Assembly: GCF_018687715.1 (NCBI RefSeq)
Contig: NC_056758.1
Coordinates: 40,209,467 to 40,273,466 of the forward strand
Reading direction: 5' to 3'
Length of the DNA stretch: 64,000 nucleotides
Source of the DNA: Carya illinoinensis
Taxonomy: Eukaryota; Streptophyta; Magnoliopsida; Fagales; Juglandaceae
Position 1 is the first letter of the stretch; each line of letters opens with the position of its first letter. The notes below the pieces were generated by a model. The model did no database searches. It was not told where the DNA came from and saw nothing but the letters and a program-made list of their open reading frames with translations. Both the position numbers and the translations under genes were made by a program. Below are positions 48,866 through 62,487 of this stretch, in pieces.

Positions 48866-51800
48866 CTAAATTAGATTGTGAGTTCCCTGTTGTGGCATTG
48901 AACTCTGGGGGTAGCCATGGAATGGGTCCCCAAACGGATTAGAAGAACCCATATACTGTGTCTGTTGAGGGTATTGAGATTGTTGAGGATATTGAGGTTG
49001 GTACTGGTAAGGTACCATCGACATGTTGTGGTGTTCCCGTTGTTGAAACATCATTTGCTGTTGTTGGTGTTGCTGCTGTTGCTGAGCTAACATTGCCATC
49101 TGCACATTGGGTGGGGGTGCTACGTTGTTGGACATTGCAAATGGATCCTGTTGCTGATCGAAAGGATTTTGCATGGCCATTCCTCCATATCCATACCCTG
49201 CATCCTGCAGTTGTATTTGTCTCCTGGCAGCTTCATCTTCATACAAGCTATCAAGTAACAGCTTGTCAAACCCACCCGCCTGCATCCAAAACCGAGTCGT
49301 GCTCATGAGTTTGAACGTAATAGTAGTGATGTCAATGTAGAAACGGATCAATTAGGACCAACCGAGTTTTATCTCTTCAGTATTCAAATAATTTATCCCA
49401 GTCTTTAGCAATTCAGTTAATACCTAATAAATTAATGAAATCAAAATTTTATCTCAAGCAAATTATACAAACCAATTTGCTTTCCACAAAGGGGGTGGTA
49501 TTGTTGCTTGGTGTGGTAACTAGTGCTAACTCCCAACCTGACGTCCCGCTAATGTCTCTCAAATCACGGTTACTTGAAGCATCAGTCCCTGCATATTTCA
49601 GAAAAAAAATGTATGTATCGAGATGCCTCAATTGGAAAACAGCAATCGGTGCTTCTAACAAAATGGACCATATTCATTCAAACAAGGAACTGTCATTACA
49701 CCCTGCCATGGAGACATGTGCTCACTTAGATATAAAAAACCATGCTACATACCAGGTGGAACTATTGCAAGAGCCAAAGCATTGCTTTCCTCTAGTTCTG
49801 CAGCTTTTGGATTAATTTCATTCAGACCCTGAACAAAAGGGCGAAGATAATAAATTAAATAAAAGAGCATGTTCTATAGCTCACCAAATCAACTTCAAAT
49901 GAAACATGAGCTACATATACAAACAGCTTACCAGCAGATCTCCAGTATCTTCAGTTGATATCAAAGGTGCAGGTTCCACCTCCTCAGGCTCTTCAGTAAC
50001 TACAAATGGCTGTTCCTCTTCTTTTTCCTCTTGTTTTTCACTTTCAGAAGGTTCTTCAGGTCCATCAGCTTTCACAGTCAATCTTTCCGTCTCCTGATAC
50101 TCCTGATGTTGGAAAGACATATCTATCAGAAACCCAAATACAAACAATTCCTGAATTACACTCCTTTTATATTTAATATTAAATCACTATGGGTAAGGTT
50201 AAAATGAATAGAGGCTTAAGCTAAGCAAATCAAACAAAATAAAATAACCATTATTTCAGAGTTCCAAAGAAGAATAGAAATTTTGAGAAAGAATTTGGAA
50301 AAGTAGGCAGCTCTGGAAAACTATTGTGTTACGTATTAATTAATCTGAAAAGTTGGAGACTTCAGTAAAATCTAGGTAAATACATATCTGAAATTCCAGA
50401 TTGCTTAGGTTTCTGATGTTCAGAATCAACTTTGGAATTGTTAAATAGATCCATGTGGAGAACTTAACCACATAAAGAAACATGAGCAAAAGTGATATAT
50501 TACAAGGCCTAGGATGATAAAAATGTATTCTATTCTACCTATAAATTATATGCATGCCCAAACCTATTGGACCTGTTAAATAGCCTATTCAAAGATTGTC
50601 TCAGGATCCCCTAATGTAACCAGGCTGTCAAATATATAACAAAGAAACACAGATTCGAGGATGATTGAAGGCCAACTAGATACAGACATTTTCAGGAACT
50701 CAAGTTACAATATGATATTGGCAAATTGAAAAGCATCCATACTCAAAAATAGCATCTCAGTGATGCAGTAAAACTTCCTCCTAAATAGTTAATATGAAAA
50801 AATGGTGGATGTCAGAATCCACTGCAATCCAAAATAATTTGGAAATGATGGCCAGTTCAGTCCTTTTGCTATGGTGAGTATGGAGAGTAAAACCAACACA
50901 GAAAGACGAGTAAAGATGACAGTAAGACATGAAGTGAAGATGTGACTGTTAAAAATGTCACCTACATAGATTGCCTGAGGACAATAGCCAGAAAGTAAAC
51001 TCAAGCAAGCTGGAAAAAATTATGATTAAGGGTAAAATGAAAATACTAAAACATTTATGCAACCAGCTCTGTGATGCAGCATTATTCTACTCCCTTGTAG
51101 AAATTCAATTTTCCAAGCCTGAGGAACAAAAGGGTTTCAAAAATGAAGAGGCATAGAAAGAACCACTTGTAAGATGAAGGTAAAAAGAGAAATTACAACA
51201 GCAGATGCTTCCTTCGGTAGTTTATTTATTTTTCTAATGCATTGTTTTCGAGCAATGTCAGACCTCCAAGGGCATAAAACCAGGCTCCTCTCATACATGA
51301 GCAGAAATTTCAAATACATCATCTCAAAACATTTAATAAACACAAATTGCAAAATTACATAACCCTATGTTACAAAAGTTCATCGCAACCAAATGCATGT
51401 ATGTATGCAAGAAAGGCCTTAACCATATGCACACATTTTCTCACCAGTCTATTATTTGCTGAACCTGTCTGAGGTGCTTCTTTTATATACTCTTCCATTG
51501 TTGCAAGAAATGATGGAGGAGGCTGCATAGTCCAAAAAAGAGAGCTGTGAATTCATTTAGCATCAAGTTAGATGTCATATCTTTCAGGCAAAAGATGTAC
51601 CTGTCTCAATGTTGGAAACTGAAAGTTCCTAGCAAGATCCAAACCTTTGCAATAATCATAAAAATCAGCAAGATTTTCTGCCTGTATTACAATAGAACCT
51701 AAAGATATCAGTTCACAAGGATGTCTATAAGTACATCCTTGTAGAACACAGGAAGAAATTCACTGCAATCTATAGTACACCTGTTGGCCCGCTCTTTTGT

Positions 51801-54361
51801 ATATATTGAGAGCTTTAACGGCATCATGTCTTGACATATCAAAGAACTGCAGGACAGTGTTGGGTAAATATTGTATTGTGGGGAAAAGAATTTAAAAAAG
51901 GTACATAATACAATTGATTTGGTCCAAAAGGCACTTAATAATTATAGTATAGCCCTACCATGTCCACGAGATTTATAATGCCATCATTGATCGCACAGTA
52001 TATCTTAAAGCTCTCTTTCAATACCTACATGAACAATGGTGTTGAGACTCAAAGGTTACAAACGGGCATTGTAACAATTTGTTCCAAAAGTTCCAGAAAG
52101 CCAAAATAACAAATTCAATGCACAAAACCAGGTAATTACAGATCCAACAAAGATGTACAAAAGAAATACATAAGTTAACTACCCTTCAAGGCAAGACCTA
52201 ACAAAACCATTGAAAATCCTATAGAAAGGGGCAGCACATCTATGAACATGCACATGTGCACATGTTTTCTTCTAAAAGATTTCAATTTTAATGCTAAGGG
52301 AGGTTTGCTGGGCTGAAAATGCATAAAGCTCTACTCGAAAAATATAGATATACATATCATGCATACCAGGGCCAAGGCATACTGTATGAGATAATTGCAA
52401 TAAGCTGCCCCTTCAGGCTGCAAAACGTAGCGCATATTAGAAAGGCCATCGTAGGACAACAAAATTGACAATAATTCAGCAGTATTATCAAAGGCCAAAA
52501 TACTAGCCTCCAGAAAACCAACTGTACTGAGTAATCCATGTAAAAAGTTACCTGGCAACCAATAAGGCGGTAGAGAAGCTGCTGCAATGCAGGTAGCTGC
52601 TCCAATAGCTCATCACATCCCAACATCCGTGTTCTACTATGTACCTGTTACATCAAAGATATCTATTGTACTTTTAACCATGTTGAAAGGAATTATTATT
52701 TGACTCAAAAAGTATGCCAAGAATCAACCTTGCTTGCTCCTGGTAACGACTTTGTCAAACGCTCTGACTCAATATCATATTTTAGGATTCTAAAACATTC
52801 AAGACGTTCCTCTAAAAATAGTGCATATGTTCGAACCCATGCAGAACAATCCCAAGCTGCAAAGATAAATTTGTTCTAAGGAGATTTTATTCTACTAAAA
52901 ATCAAAATGCATCTACAAATCAGACTAAAAAACAAACAAACAAAAAGAAAAACTACACCTGTAAATCATTAGGCAGAAGTAACTTACCGAGAGGGCTTGA
53001 ATCATCTTTGAAATTGGATATTTGGAGGATGTGTCCTCTGTGTGAGTAATTCAAAAGATCCTCTCTAAATGTAGGATCGCCCTCTCTTAATGTCCTGTGA
53101 ATGACTATCAATGTCTTTATAGCAACCTGCAGGCAGTGATGAGGTCATTTTGGTAAATTACTTAATATACCATGTTTGCTACAAAAAAAGTAGAACAGTT
53201 CTTCTAAGAGCAGTTTCTGCATCGGATCAACATATGGATGTGGTAAAGCATCTCCCCAGCATGATACCAATGTCCCTATATTTGTGCAAAAGAAGCCATT
53301 TGAGATTTAAATTCCACTTCTTCGGATAGAGAGAGCAAAAAAGGAGGAAGGGGTGAATCCAATGCAACGCTATTACATCTCTCAGAGTACCAAATAATTT
53401 CATACAACCTTAGACAGTTCCAGCACTAAATGGCTATTGTTTCTTCATGATTTAAGTAATTCTCTATATTTAGAGGGCCACTGACCTTCTTTTTTTTTTT
53501 TTTTAATTTTTTTTTCTCTCTCAATTTCCATTGTTTTATTTTCCGGTCCCTAGCAACTCAACTTCACATCTTCGGCCTTGGCAGGGCAAACTCTCTCATC
53601 AACCAGTCACACTGGCTAAGCTGGTTTTCTAATGCACCCCTCCTCCATACAAAACTATAATGTCCGATTGTTTGTGTTATATGGTCTCTAGAAAAATAAT
53701 AAGAAAATATTGACAAAGTACTTTAGAGGTTCTAAATTCCCGAAAATTTATACTTCTATCCATATGTGTTCCAGAAACAAGCAATTTAGAAACCAAAGAC
53801 AGCATACGAAGAATGATAAACAGAAATGAAGGCAAAGAAGAAGAGGCATTACAATCCAATTTTTTGTCTTGGCCATTCTCCTTGCCAGTGCGTGTATGCA
53901 GTAGGCCACATCAGCCCTCGGACATGCCACCGATGTCGCAGAAAAAATTCCTGTAATGAAGAAAAAAAGAACAGAAATGAGAGTAAAAGTTTGTCTGATA
54001 TCGATATCGAATCCTCAGATCCGAATCCTCAACGATATCGAATTGCTATATGAACATAAATTTTTAATGAAAGACTTTACTTCGAACATGACGTTCCTTA
54101 GGAGGGCACTCGACGTGATTGGTGGCCTTTACGATGGCAATGTCCAAATCCTTCCAACAAAGAAAACAATTGGTACAGAATTAACAAAAAAACAAAAAAG
54201 AAATCTAAACGTTGACAAAAATCGCAAGGAAATAGATGATATGGGATACACACACTCAAACACACGTGTACCTTGAATTCGCTGTTGACCTTGGCGAGGC
54301 CAACCTTGGTGGAGTCCTTGAGAGCTCCATAGGCTTTCCTAAAGCTCTGAAACGTCCCCAT
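48866..54361 (-). CDS. PICALM3: ANTH-domain clathrin assembly protein, PICALM3 type
   Basis: Endocytic adaptor that binds PIP2 membranes and clathrin. 578 residues in 15 exons: 54361-54272, 54150-54081, 53950-53853, 53126-52988, 52856-52729, 52644-52552, 52417-52367, 52024-51959, 51846-51781, 51681-51601, 51522-51445, 50102-49932, 49828-49753, 49588-49473, 49279-48866; the frame stays open through all junctions. The ANTH domain covers about 1-295, with the PIP2-binding KATNH...PPKERH at 38-51 and the solenoid motifs LEERLECF and [16 protein letters not shown] Glu-rich linker follows, then the plant-typical [11 protein letters not shown] and GWELALV motifs. The C-terminus has [10 protein letters not shown] and SSNPFGDPF (EH-domain and AP-2 type binding motifs) and a Gln-rich run. 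The sequence agrees with the Arabidopsis At5g35200 group as I recall it; the symbol is by that similarity. Confidence 0.93.
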
Positions 54362-55532
54362 TCTTGTTATGAATGCAGAAAACAATGCTCAATTTTATTG
54401 TTTCTAATCACAGAATGAGAATTAGAGAGGGAAAGAGAAGGAGGAGATGAATCTTCTTCTTCTTCTTCTTCTTTCTTCTCTCTCTGTAACCGTGTCGAGC
54501 CAACAAAGAAATAACGACTCTCTCTCTCCTTAATCTTCCTCGCTCTCTCCAAAATGTGCGCAACGAGAATGTACTAACAAAAATAGTAAAGGGTCTTCTC
54601 GTAAGTTTAATGCGTTGTTGTCCGAGGATTATGTAATTCAATCATTTTCTCTTTTCGCTGGAGGATCAGTTCCCATTGGCTTGCGCCAATAACAAAATGG
54701 CGGGTTCTCTTTTTTCCCCCAGTTTCCCGTAAGTGCCCTTCGTTATCTCCGGCCTGTTATAGGGAAAGCATGGCTGTTTTGGTCATTCCATATCATAAAA
54801 TTTGGATTCACGTAAGAACGACAAATGGATGCCTCTTCTTTTAGTTAAATTAAAATACCTATATATATATATATATAAATTATGATATTTCCATATGATA
54901 TAGAATTGAAACATAGATTCTTCAAAGCAAGACATTCATTTGTTGCAATATTTATTTTGCTGTAAAAAGACTGTTTAATTCATGATAAGGATAATATAAC
55001 TTGGAAGAGAGTTTTACGTGGTTGTCGGATTTGGACCTTTAGTCATTGGGCTTTTGCTTTTGTGGATCTTCAATATTTTTCGAGGAACACTTTGATTATA
55101 AAATATTACATAAAAATAATCTTTAAATTAAAATAATTTAATATAATTCTTCGTACTGTAAAATTATTTTTATTATAAAATAAATTAACAGATTAAATAA
55201 AACCACACAAATTTATAATATTACTTTTGTGTTACACTTCTCGTAATTTTCACCCAACTTGGGGAGCCAGCCCATCCTGAATTTGGCATTTGACAGCTGC
55301 AACTGTACCAAGTTAATTAAACTGTAATCCTCTCTGTCACAAATTTCCATTGGGTAAGAGCTAAGGCACTTAACAAATATCACCAATAACAGATGGGTTT
55401 GGTTTCCTAGCTTGATGGTTTTGTAAAAAATGAAATTTTGAGTTGAAAATGACTGATCTCCTGAAAATAATAATAATAAATTTCTGGAACAAAATCTTGG
55501 AGGGATCAGCATGGCCGTTCTACATCTGAATA
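54362..55532. other. Leader of the clathrin adaptor gene and intergenic DNA
   Basis: 54362-54560 is CT/GAA-rich, with (CTT)n at about 54447-54472, and is the likely 5' leader of the PICALM3-type gene. A family C miniature element lies at about 55095-55225. 55235-55532 is the probable 3' UTR of the tryptophanyl-tRNA synthetase gene. Confidence 0.55.
55095..55225. repeat. Family C miniature element
   Basis: GTAAAATTATTTTTATTATA and ACACAAATTTATAATATTAC occur as in other family C copies. Confidence 0.45.
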
Positions 55533-58500
55533 TCAGTTGAACATGTTGGGAAGGGGTCTCACTGCCATAAATGCATCCACCATCTGAAAAACCGAAAAAA
55601 AAAAACAAAAAAACAAAAAAACAAAAAAACAAAAAACAAATTACTGAACAAGGGAAAATGACCAAGATATCAATACGGTTTCTAATAAATAGAATTTCGT
55701 ACCAGGGTAAGAAATTGAGGAAACTTACTTCATCAGTCACAGCAGCACGAGCCCTACGATGTCTTTCCACCAGTTTTGTCAAAACTTCTATGAGCCGCTG
55801 CTTCACCTCACCTGTCAGCATGCGCCCCGCACCATACTCCTGCAAAAGGACAACACAAGTATTCTTCAGAAAGACCCTGAGCAGAAACATGCATGCGGTT
55901 GTATGACGTAGCCAAAAAAATCACCAGAAAATTTATCAAATCAAATAGGGGGAGCAACCTGACCTTCTTTATGTGTTCAAGCTCGGCATCATCCTCTAGG
56001 AAAAAACCTAGGTATTTAATTGGTATATCAACCTGATAAAGACCAAGTGACATAAATATTACCCAAAAATTTTACATACTCAAAGGTACACACTCACAAA
56101 GAATTCCTAAAATCATAACTTAGATTCAGCATTGGCCCCTTTAATATCATGCAATTGCGGCAATGAATTAGCAGATTCGTCATATATTTTTGCCTAGGTA
56201 ACCTTTGAGAAAGTTAGATTGCCAATTTCATTGGTAATAAAACAATTCAAAATTTTAATGATATAAATTGATAAACAAGTCAAATATACTTGACAGTCGC
56301 AGCATGTAATCATGTAAACCATTACGGAGAAATCTTTTGGAATCTACATGTGAAGCATAAGAAGTGGATGAGCAAGAAACTTTACCTCAAGATTTGCTCC
56401 AAGTTGGCGGTGTTTCTCTATTGAATCTTGACCACCAGAGAATGCATATCTGTTTATCTGTAGATGTAAAAACATGTTAATGTAAATAAAAAGGACACAA
56501 AAAGAACTAATAACATATGTGTGGATCTATCAACATATTTTTGTTTCTATTTTTTTTTTCTTTTGGAAAATAGTAAGGAATTTCATTGGACACAGGAAGT
56601 TCCCCTAAAAAATACAACCTAACATATGATAGATCAAGAAAAGGTAGCCAAAAGCAGCCATCCAATCAGGTAAATAAGTAGAAAAGAGGGTTTTAGGTTA
56701 ATTGTAGAGAGCTCAAAGCCATTAAATAACCAAACATTTCTCATTCTCCAAATAACCCAAATGAGACAGAAGCACGGCATTACATATAAAACTGTTCATG
56801 TGTCACCAAAACATTCCTTTCCAGCTAGAGAACACTTACCGGACCAATTGGCATTACCTATTGAACTCCAAATGAATGTAAGAACCATAGATCTAACTCT
56901 GGAAACTAAGCATTGTAGCAACAGATGACCGAATTACCACTCAATTTGCATGATTATAAATATCTATCGACCATGTTACCCATACTCCTCGCTATAAAAT
57001 AAATAAGGAAGTCCAGAGGCAAACCTTGTTCTTAATGTCTTTCTCAGAATCAGTCACATATATTGCAGAGTTTGGATCACTAGCTGACATTTTTCCTGTC
57101 TCCCCCTGCAAGCATCCAGTTTCCCTGATGTGAGTTATGACTGCTTTGTAAGAAATCAACCATAAGCAGCATAAATCAATTTTTTTCCTGTCTCCCGCTG
57201 CATGGTTATGGGAACTCAATTTTTTTTTTCCTCCACTTCCAATGTATCATTAGTCAGCCTATAATATTTACCACACCACTGATTCTATGCTAAATTATAC
57301 GATTACCTGCAGGGCAGGGAAAAATAATGATTCAATCAATGCAGGCTTGTGATGTCCGATTCGAGGAGCAACATCTCTTGTCATTCTAAAATAAGGATCC
57401 TGAATAGCTCAACAAAGAAACAGTATCATAAAAATTGAAGGACAAAACAATTATCACATATCTTATAAGATAACTAAATTGAGAACAACATTAAGAATTT
57501 TGTATTAACTTCACTAAATCCGCACAGATCAGATAAAAAGTATATCACCAAAGTTCTGGTAAATTATAGTCATTTGTTTGATCCATAGTTTGTAAGCTTT
57601 CCCAAAGAAGTTGTTTCCAGATCATTTCTTATTTGAGGATAAAGATGTTTCTGTACATTCTTGTCTGACTTTATAGGAGGATGGAAAGGCCATTCTTGGA
57701 AACTTGGGTTTATTCATGCATTTCATGGCTTTTTTTATCAGTAAATAAAATTTTATCGATCATAAGAATAGGCAAAGCCCAAGTACATGAGTCATATACA
57801 AGAGCCATGCCTAGGAGTGATATTCTAGTGATACAAGAAAATCATGAATGGTCATGCCATTAAAATCAATTACAATAGACCATTGGAACAAGGTGTTAAA
57901 AAAGAAAGTTCTGAGTTCATCCAATTGCCGCTCACGATCTTCAAAGTTTCACTTGTTCCTCTCCCTCCAAAGACACCGCCATAGACATATCGGAACCATA
58001 TTCCAAATTGCAGCAATCTGAGAAGTAGAGGCCTTTTCTTGATTTGCTACATTATAATCTTTCAGCAAATGAAGAGGAGCTGGATTACAATGGGAATTGA
58101 AATGTAATCATTTTCACATTCACACTTACTGCAAGTCATTACAAGGTCCTTATGACATGCAATTTCCTTGGAGGAATATTTGAAATGCTGAAGTCCCCAG
58201 AATAGTTACCTTCTTATCTGGACAACAGCATTCTTTTTTTACGAGTCCCTTATGAATTTCATTCCAATTCCACATAATAAAAAGATGATGAAAACTACAT
58301 AGAATCAACCATGTTAATTATTAATACAAACAGGATTTGGTGTACTCTATCAAATACCTTATAAGGCCAAATTCAATATTTGAAATATAAAAAGTATATA
58401 TTCTCAATCAGACTTCTAGGTCTAAACATCTCATATGTGAAGCACAATGTGTTTCATAAGAATTAATCAAATTCAAATGCATATATAAACTGAAGAATAA

Positions 58501-61063
58501 CAATAAACCATGAGAGGAGTCAACCTGGTCAATTGCACAAGGAATTAAGCAACGGAGATTATCTTTGCCTGAAAATAAGTGTGGGAATGAACTGGGAAAT
58601 GAAGGAGCTGCCTGCAATAACACAAAGGGGAGAACAGTATATGATTTCCACAGATATTCCTAGAGTCTCTTGACCAACCATTATGATTTCCTAAACAGGA
58701 ATCTCTTTTTTTAATAAGCGGTATCCCAAACAGGAATCTAACAGGGAAGGTACTTGTTGCAGAAATTTTTGCATCATCTAATGTAATCTCCGTATATTTG
58801 CTTACATGGAAATAGAAACATGATAAATACAGCATAAGCAATTGACATTCGAGAACTCACAACAATGTAATGATGCAAAACACAATAGTCCAAAAACCAT
58901 CTGATAAGATACATGGCACAATGCACATACTATTCACATGTTTTATGTATATAAAGCAGCAGAGGTTTATACCTGTACAGGCGGAAAACTATATTTTCCA
59001 ATATGATCTTCACCAACGAAACCAAATATACCCACAATCTGATTACATGTCACACGCTTTGAAATTTCAATCATGTTCCTGTAGAATGCACTGCACAGAA
59101 AATTCTCAGAAACCAGTCTGAGGATTCTAGCCGTGCATGAAAAAGGCTTTTCCCCCACTAGCTTCAAAATACATGCGTAAACTTTGAGGTGCATATCATA
59201 GAAAACATAGCTAGTCTAAATTAATATGTAATTTGAGCTTGACTTTTGAAATATATCCTCATGGCATATTAGGAGCATCAATAATAATTTGCAGAAACCT
59301 TTGTAAACAGGTCAACAAGAAGAAATGCTCATTCTGTTATAAGATCCCTCGTGCCTGGCCTAATGATTCAATACCATTCCATCATGTATGATTGGATGCC
59401 AGTTTGTGGTTTCATTTTGATGTCAAGTTACAGTTCTACATTACTCACCCTCCAACATAATCAAAATCAGAGAAGATGAAGGTTCTTCTGATGTCAAAAC
59501 CACAGGCAATGATGTCCTTGGCATTTTCCCTGGCGAGTCTCCTGCTCTCCTCCACCGTCAGATTTTTCCACAGGAACTTCTCGTCATCGGTAAGTTGTAT
59601 AACAAGAGGAACCTTAAAGGCCTCTTGCAAATATCTACAACCAAAAGCCACATGCACACAACAATTATGATTGCAATGCGGTTGATTGTGTTTAAAAGAT
59701 GTGACAAACTCATATTTTTACATTGCAACTAACAAACTAATCTTCATCCTAATAACATGGCAGCTGCCATGGATCCTCATCAACTAATTCGAATCATTAG
59801 AATTTTTTTTATCAGGACTGATTTGAATCATTTACATATTCTTTGACACCAAAATCAAATCAAACGTAAAGGAAATAAAAATAATTTACCGAGAAACAAA
59901 AATTAAACATTCAAATACATATTTGACAACATATTTAAGCTCCATATAGGAACCAAAGCCAACAGAATTTAGTAATTTCTATTTACCTGTAGTTGAAAAA
60001 AAATATATGCACACAGTGTATCTTTCTCATTTCTTTCCATTGCAAAACACCGGAACCAAAACAACCAAACCAACCAAACCAAAGCTTTAAAAAATTTGTT
60101 TCCTTCTCTCAAATTGTGGTTTTTATGAGCAGAAAGCCAGAACCAAACAGAACATAATAAACAACCTCCACTTGGAACATAATGGTACACACCTAAAGCT
60201 AATTGGCCAAAAATTTAGCGGTCAATTCAATGACAATAAAGGGAAATTTTTCTCTATTCTTTCCATACAGCAACCAGAGCAGAAAGAAATACCGTACATT
60301 AAGAAACAATATAATCTACATAAATACTTCTGTTGGTTTTGCTTCTTAATTTGCTCCCTTTCTTTCTTTTATCCAATTTCTCTGAGCAACGAAACAGTGC
60401 ACAAGAAAAGAAAATGAACTACCGAATAAATTATCCTTTTTCATTTTGTTTGGATAAGGTTTTCCCTTTTTTTTTTTTTAAGTAAGGTTTTCCGTTTAAT
60501 GCCAGTAAAAATAACTTCTTCTTATTTCCCTTTGTTTTAACCAATTGAGCGAACACGACGAAGGGAACCAAAAACCATGATTTCTCAGCAAACGGAGCAG
60601 AAAAACTGACGTACTGAGTGAACATAAAGGGTATCAAATGCCCCAAGTGCAAAGCTTCAGACGAGGGTCCTCTACCCGTGTACAGATAGAACTTCTCGCC
60701 CCTCTCGTACGCATCCAGTATCTCATTGAAGTCCCTGTGTGCCATCCATCAAATTCTACTCAACACATATTTTTTTCAAAATAAGAAGAGGTGGGGATGG
60801 GGATGGGGGTGGTACCGATGGGCGAAGAAGGCGCCGCGGCGGAGGAAAACGTGGGCGCGGCGAGAGGTGAGGTGCTCGACACGGTCAATGAGCGATTGGT
60901 TGAGCCTTTGACAGCCGAACTTCTCGATGAGCTTGTCGTAGTCAATCTTGCCTCCTTCTTTGGCCGAAACTTCCCATGGATTCACAACCTGTTCTTCTTC
61001 TTCTTCTTCTTGTTTTTCCTTTTCATTTTGTAAAGCGCCCCTCTCCAGTTCTTCCTTATCCAT
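55533..61063 (-). CDS. Tryptophanyl-tRNA synthetase, cytosolic
   Basis: Class I aminoacyl-tRNA synthetase that charges tRNA-Trp in the cytosol. 411 residues in 11 exons: 61063-60816, 60734-60615, 59634-59449, 59090-58973, 58611-58525, 57399-57307, 57105-57025, 56457-56386, 56032-55964, 55839-55729, 55583-55533; all GT-AG and in phase. The HIGH-type signature is HLGH at 112-115 and the KMSKS-type signature is KMSAS at 289-293, both as in eukaryotic cytosolic enzymes. The [13 protein letters not shown] context, GETGKMSAS and the C-terminal PLPNMF tail fit this family and not the bacterial/organellar type. The N-terminus (about 1-30) is a Glu-rich charged extension with no transit peptide. The length is close to that of other plant cytosolic forms. 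Introns carry two LINE scraps. Confidence 0.95.
56545..56800 (-). mobile_element. LINE 3' fragment in an intron of the Trp-tRNA synthetase gene
   Basis: On the minus strand [18 protein letters not shown] resembles the C-terminal IWKxRNxxxF motif of plant non-LTR elements, followed by untranslated sequence and an A run (T run at 56551-56560). It is in intron 7 (56458-57024), same sense as the gene. Confidence 0.5.
57727..58040 (-). mobile_element. L1-type LINE 3' end in an intron of the Trp-tRNA synthetase gene
   Basis: On the minus strand the reading [20 protein letters not shown], then a stop, then [20 protein letters not shown] and HDFLVS is the typical carboxy end of plant L1 open frame 2 (LWRERNxRxFED...ELxxFFFxTL...FHDFL). 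It ends in an A run. It is strongly 5'-truncated, in intron 5 (57400-58524), same sense as the gene. Confidence 0.75.
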
Positions 61064-62018
61064 ATCTTCTTTTGATCTTCCAACACTGCTAGTCTACTGC
61101 GCAGGAATGGAGTATTTAGCTTTTAGAGAGTTGAACGGGATCCAATTACCGGATCTACGGAGAAGATGACCGGAGAGGTTTCAGGCGGCGGATAGTACGA
61201 AATAACCAACTGGTGAAGGGGAAGCGAGCATTTTTCTTGGAGCTTATTCTTCCGCAAAATACATGCAATACCAAACGACGTCGTCAAAATAAAGGCTTTA
61301 GGGGATCTTAAACCCCTTCGAATTAGATCGCTTCGAATAAAGCAAGTGGTATCTGATGTGTAAACAACCAAGAAGATCTACTATTCTACTGTGGGAGAGA
61401 CAAATACACGAGGCTCATCTACATGTTAAATGTCTTTAAAAATAATCATTAATAAATAATATTTTATATTATTTAGATAAAATATAAATAATTAAATTTA
61501 TCTATTTTTATTATAAGTAGTGATAGAGTTATATTACTATTTATTTACTACCTATAGGGTATTAAGAATTTTTTTAAAATATTTTTTTAACATCTTTAGC
61601 AATTAAGAAAAAATTAAAAAAGATATAATTTTACTAATAGTCACTTTTTTAACTATTAAATAAAATAAAAATTAAAAAAAATTAAATATAAAAAGAGTAA
61701 TAAATAAATAGTAAAAGAGTGACAACCCTTCATTTTCCTTTTATTATATTAACAAATAATAAGTTTACATATATCAAACAGATATACTGAATTTACTGTT
61801 AAGATAAGCGGAGTTTACACACATATATATGCAGGTATCATTTCTGGTATATGTATATCTTTCTATCCAAATTTGGTGGTGTTCTTTTCAATGCATGAGG
61901 TTGGTTTCGTTAGCTTGGGGCCTGGGCTTTTTTGTTTTTGTTTTTATAGCAATATTGCTGTAGATTTTGAGGTTTTCAATGCTAGCAATCGCTTTGATGA
62001 TAAAGGAAATAATGAGAT

Positions 62019-62236
62019 TTGGCTAGTTTGGATTAAAAAATATATAATCTTGTTTCATTATTATAATTTTTTAAAATTTTTACACAAAATATATTAAATA
62101 ATTCAGTTTTTTAAAATCTCAATTCAATTTTTTTAAATCTTGAAATAAAATAATATTATAATAATATTTTATTTAACTTTCATCTATTATTTAAAACCAT
62201 GTCATCTCATTTCATATCTGAATCTAAACCAGCCAA
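62019..62236. mobile_element. Miniature element, family E, best-preserved copy
   Basis: Terminal inverted repeats TTGGCTAGTTTGGATT and TTGGCTGGTTTAGATT (the latter on the minus strand), 218 bp, with AT-rich interior and GACATGGTTTT near one end. No clear target duplication. Confidence 0.65.
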
Positions 62237-62319
62237 TATTAGAGTGATACTATACATTTTAATAAATTAGCTTTAATAATGTTTGAGAGGGGGAGGATAA
62301 GTATTATGGACATAAAGAA

Positions 62320-62450
62320 ATTATATAAAAACAAATTTTAAAATTGACGTGATTTTACGTAATGTATTAGATTTATTTTATATTAAAAGTAATTTTACAA
62401 TCTAACATATTGCATCGCCAATTTATAAATTTGTTTTTGTATAATCTTTT
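62320..62450. repeat. Family C miniature element
   Basis: AATTATATAAAAACAAATTT at the left and AATTTATAAATTTGTTTTTG at the right form opposed arms; TTTTACAATCTAACATATTG inside is shared in form with 27895. Confidence 0.5.
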
Positions 62451-62487
62451 TAGCTAAAGTATTTTGCTTTCTTTTTAATACCAATAA

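Noticed and set aside
53480..53660. T-rich tract followed by a GC-richer segment in an intron of the clathrin adaptor gene, possible SINE
   Set aside because: Tail-like T run is present, but I could not find a B box or target duplications, so it is not listed as a SINE.
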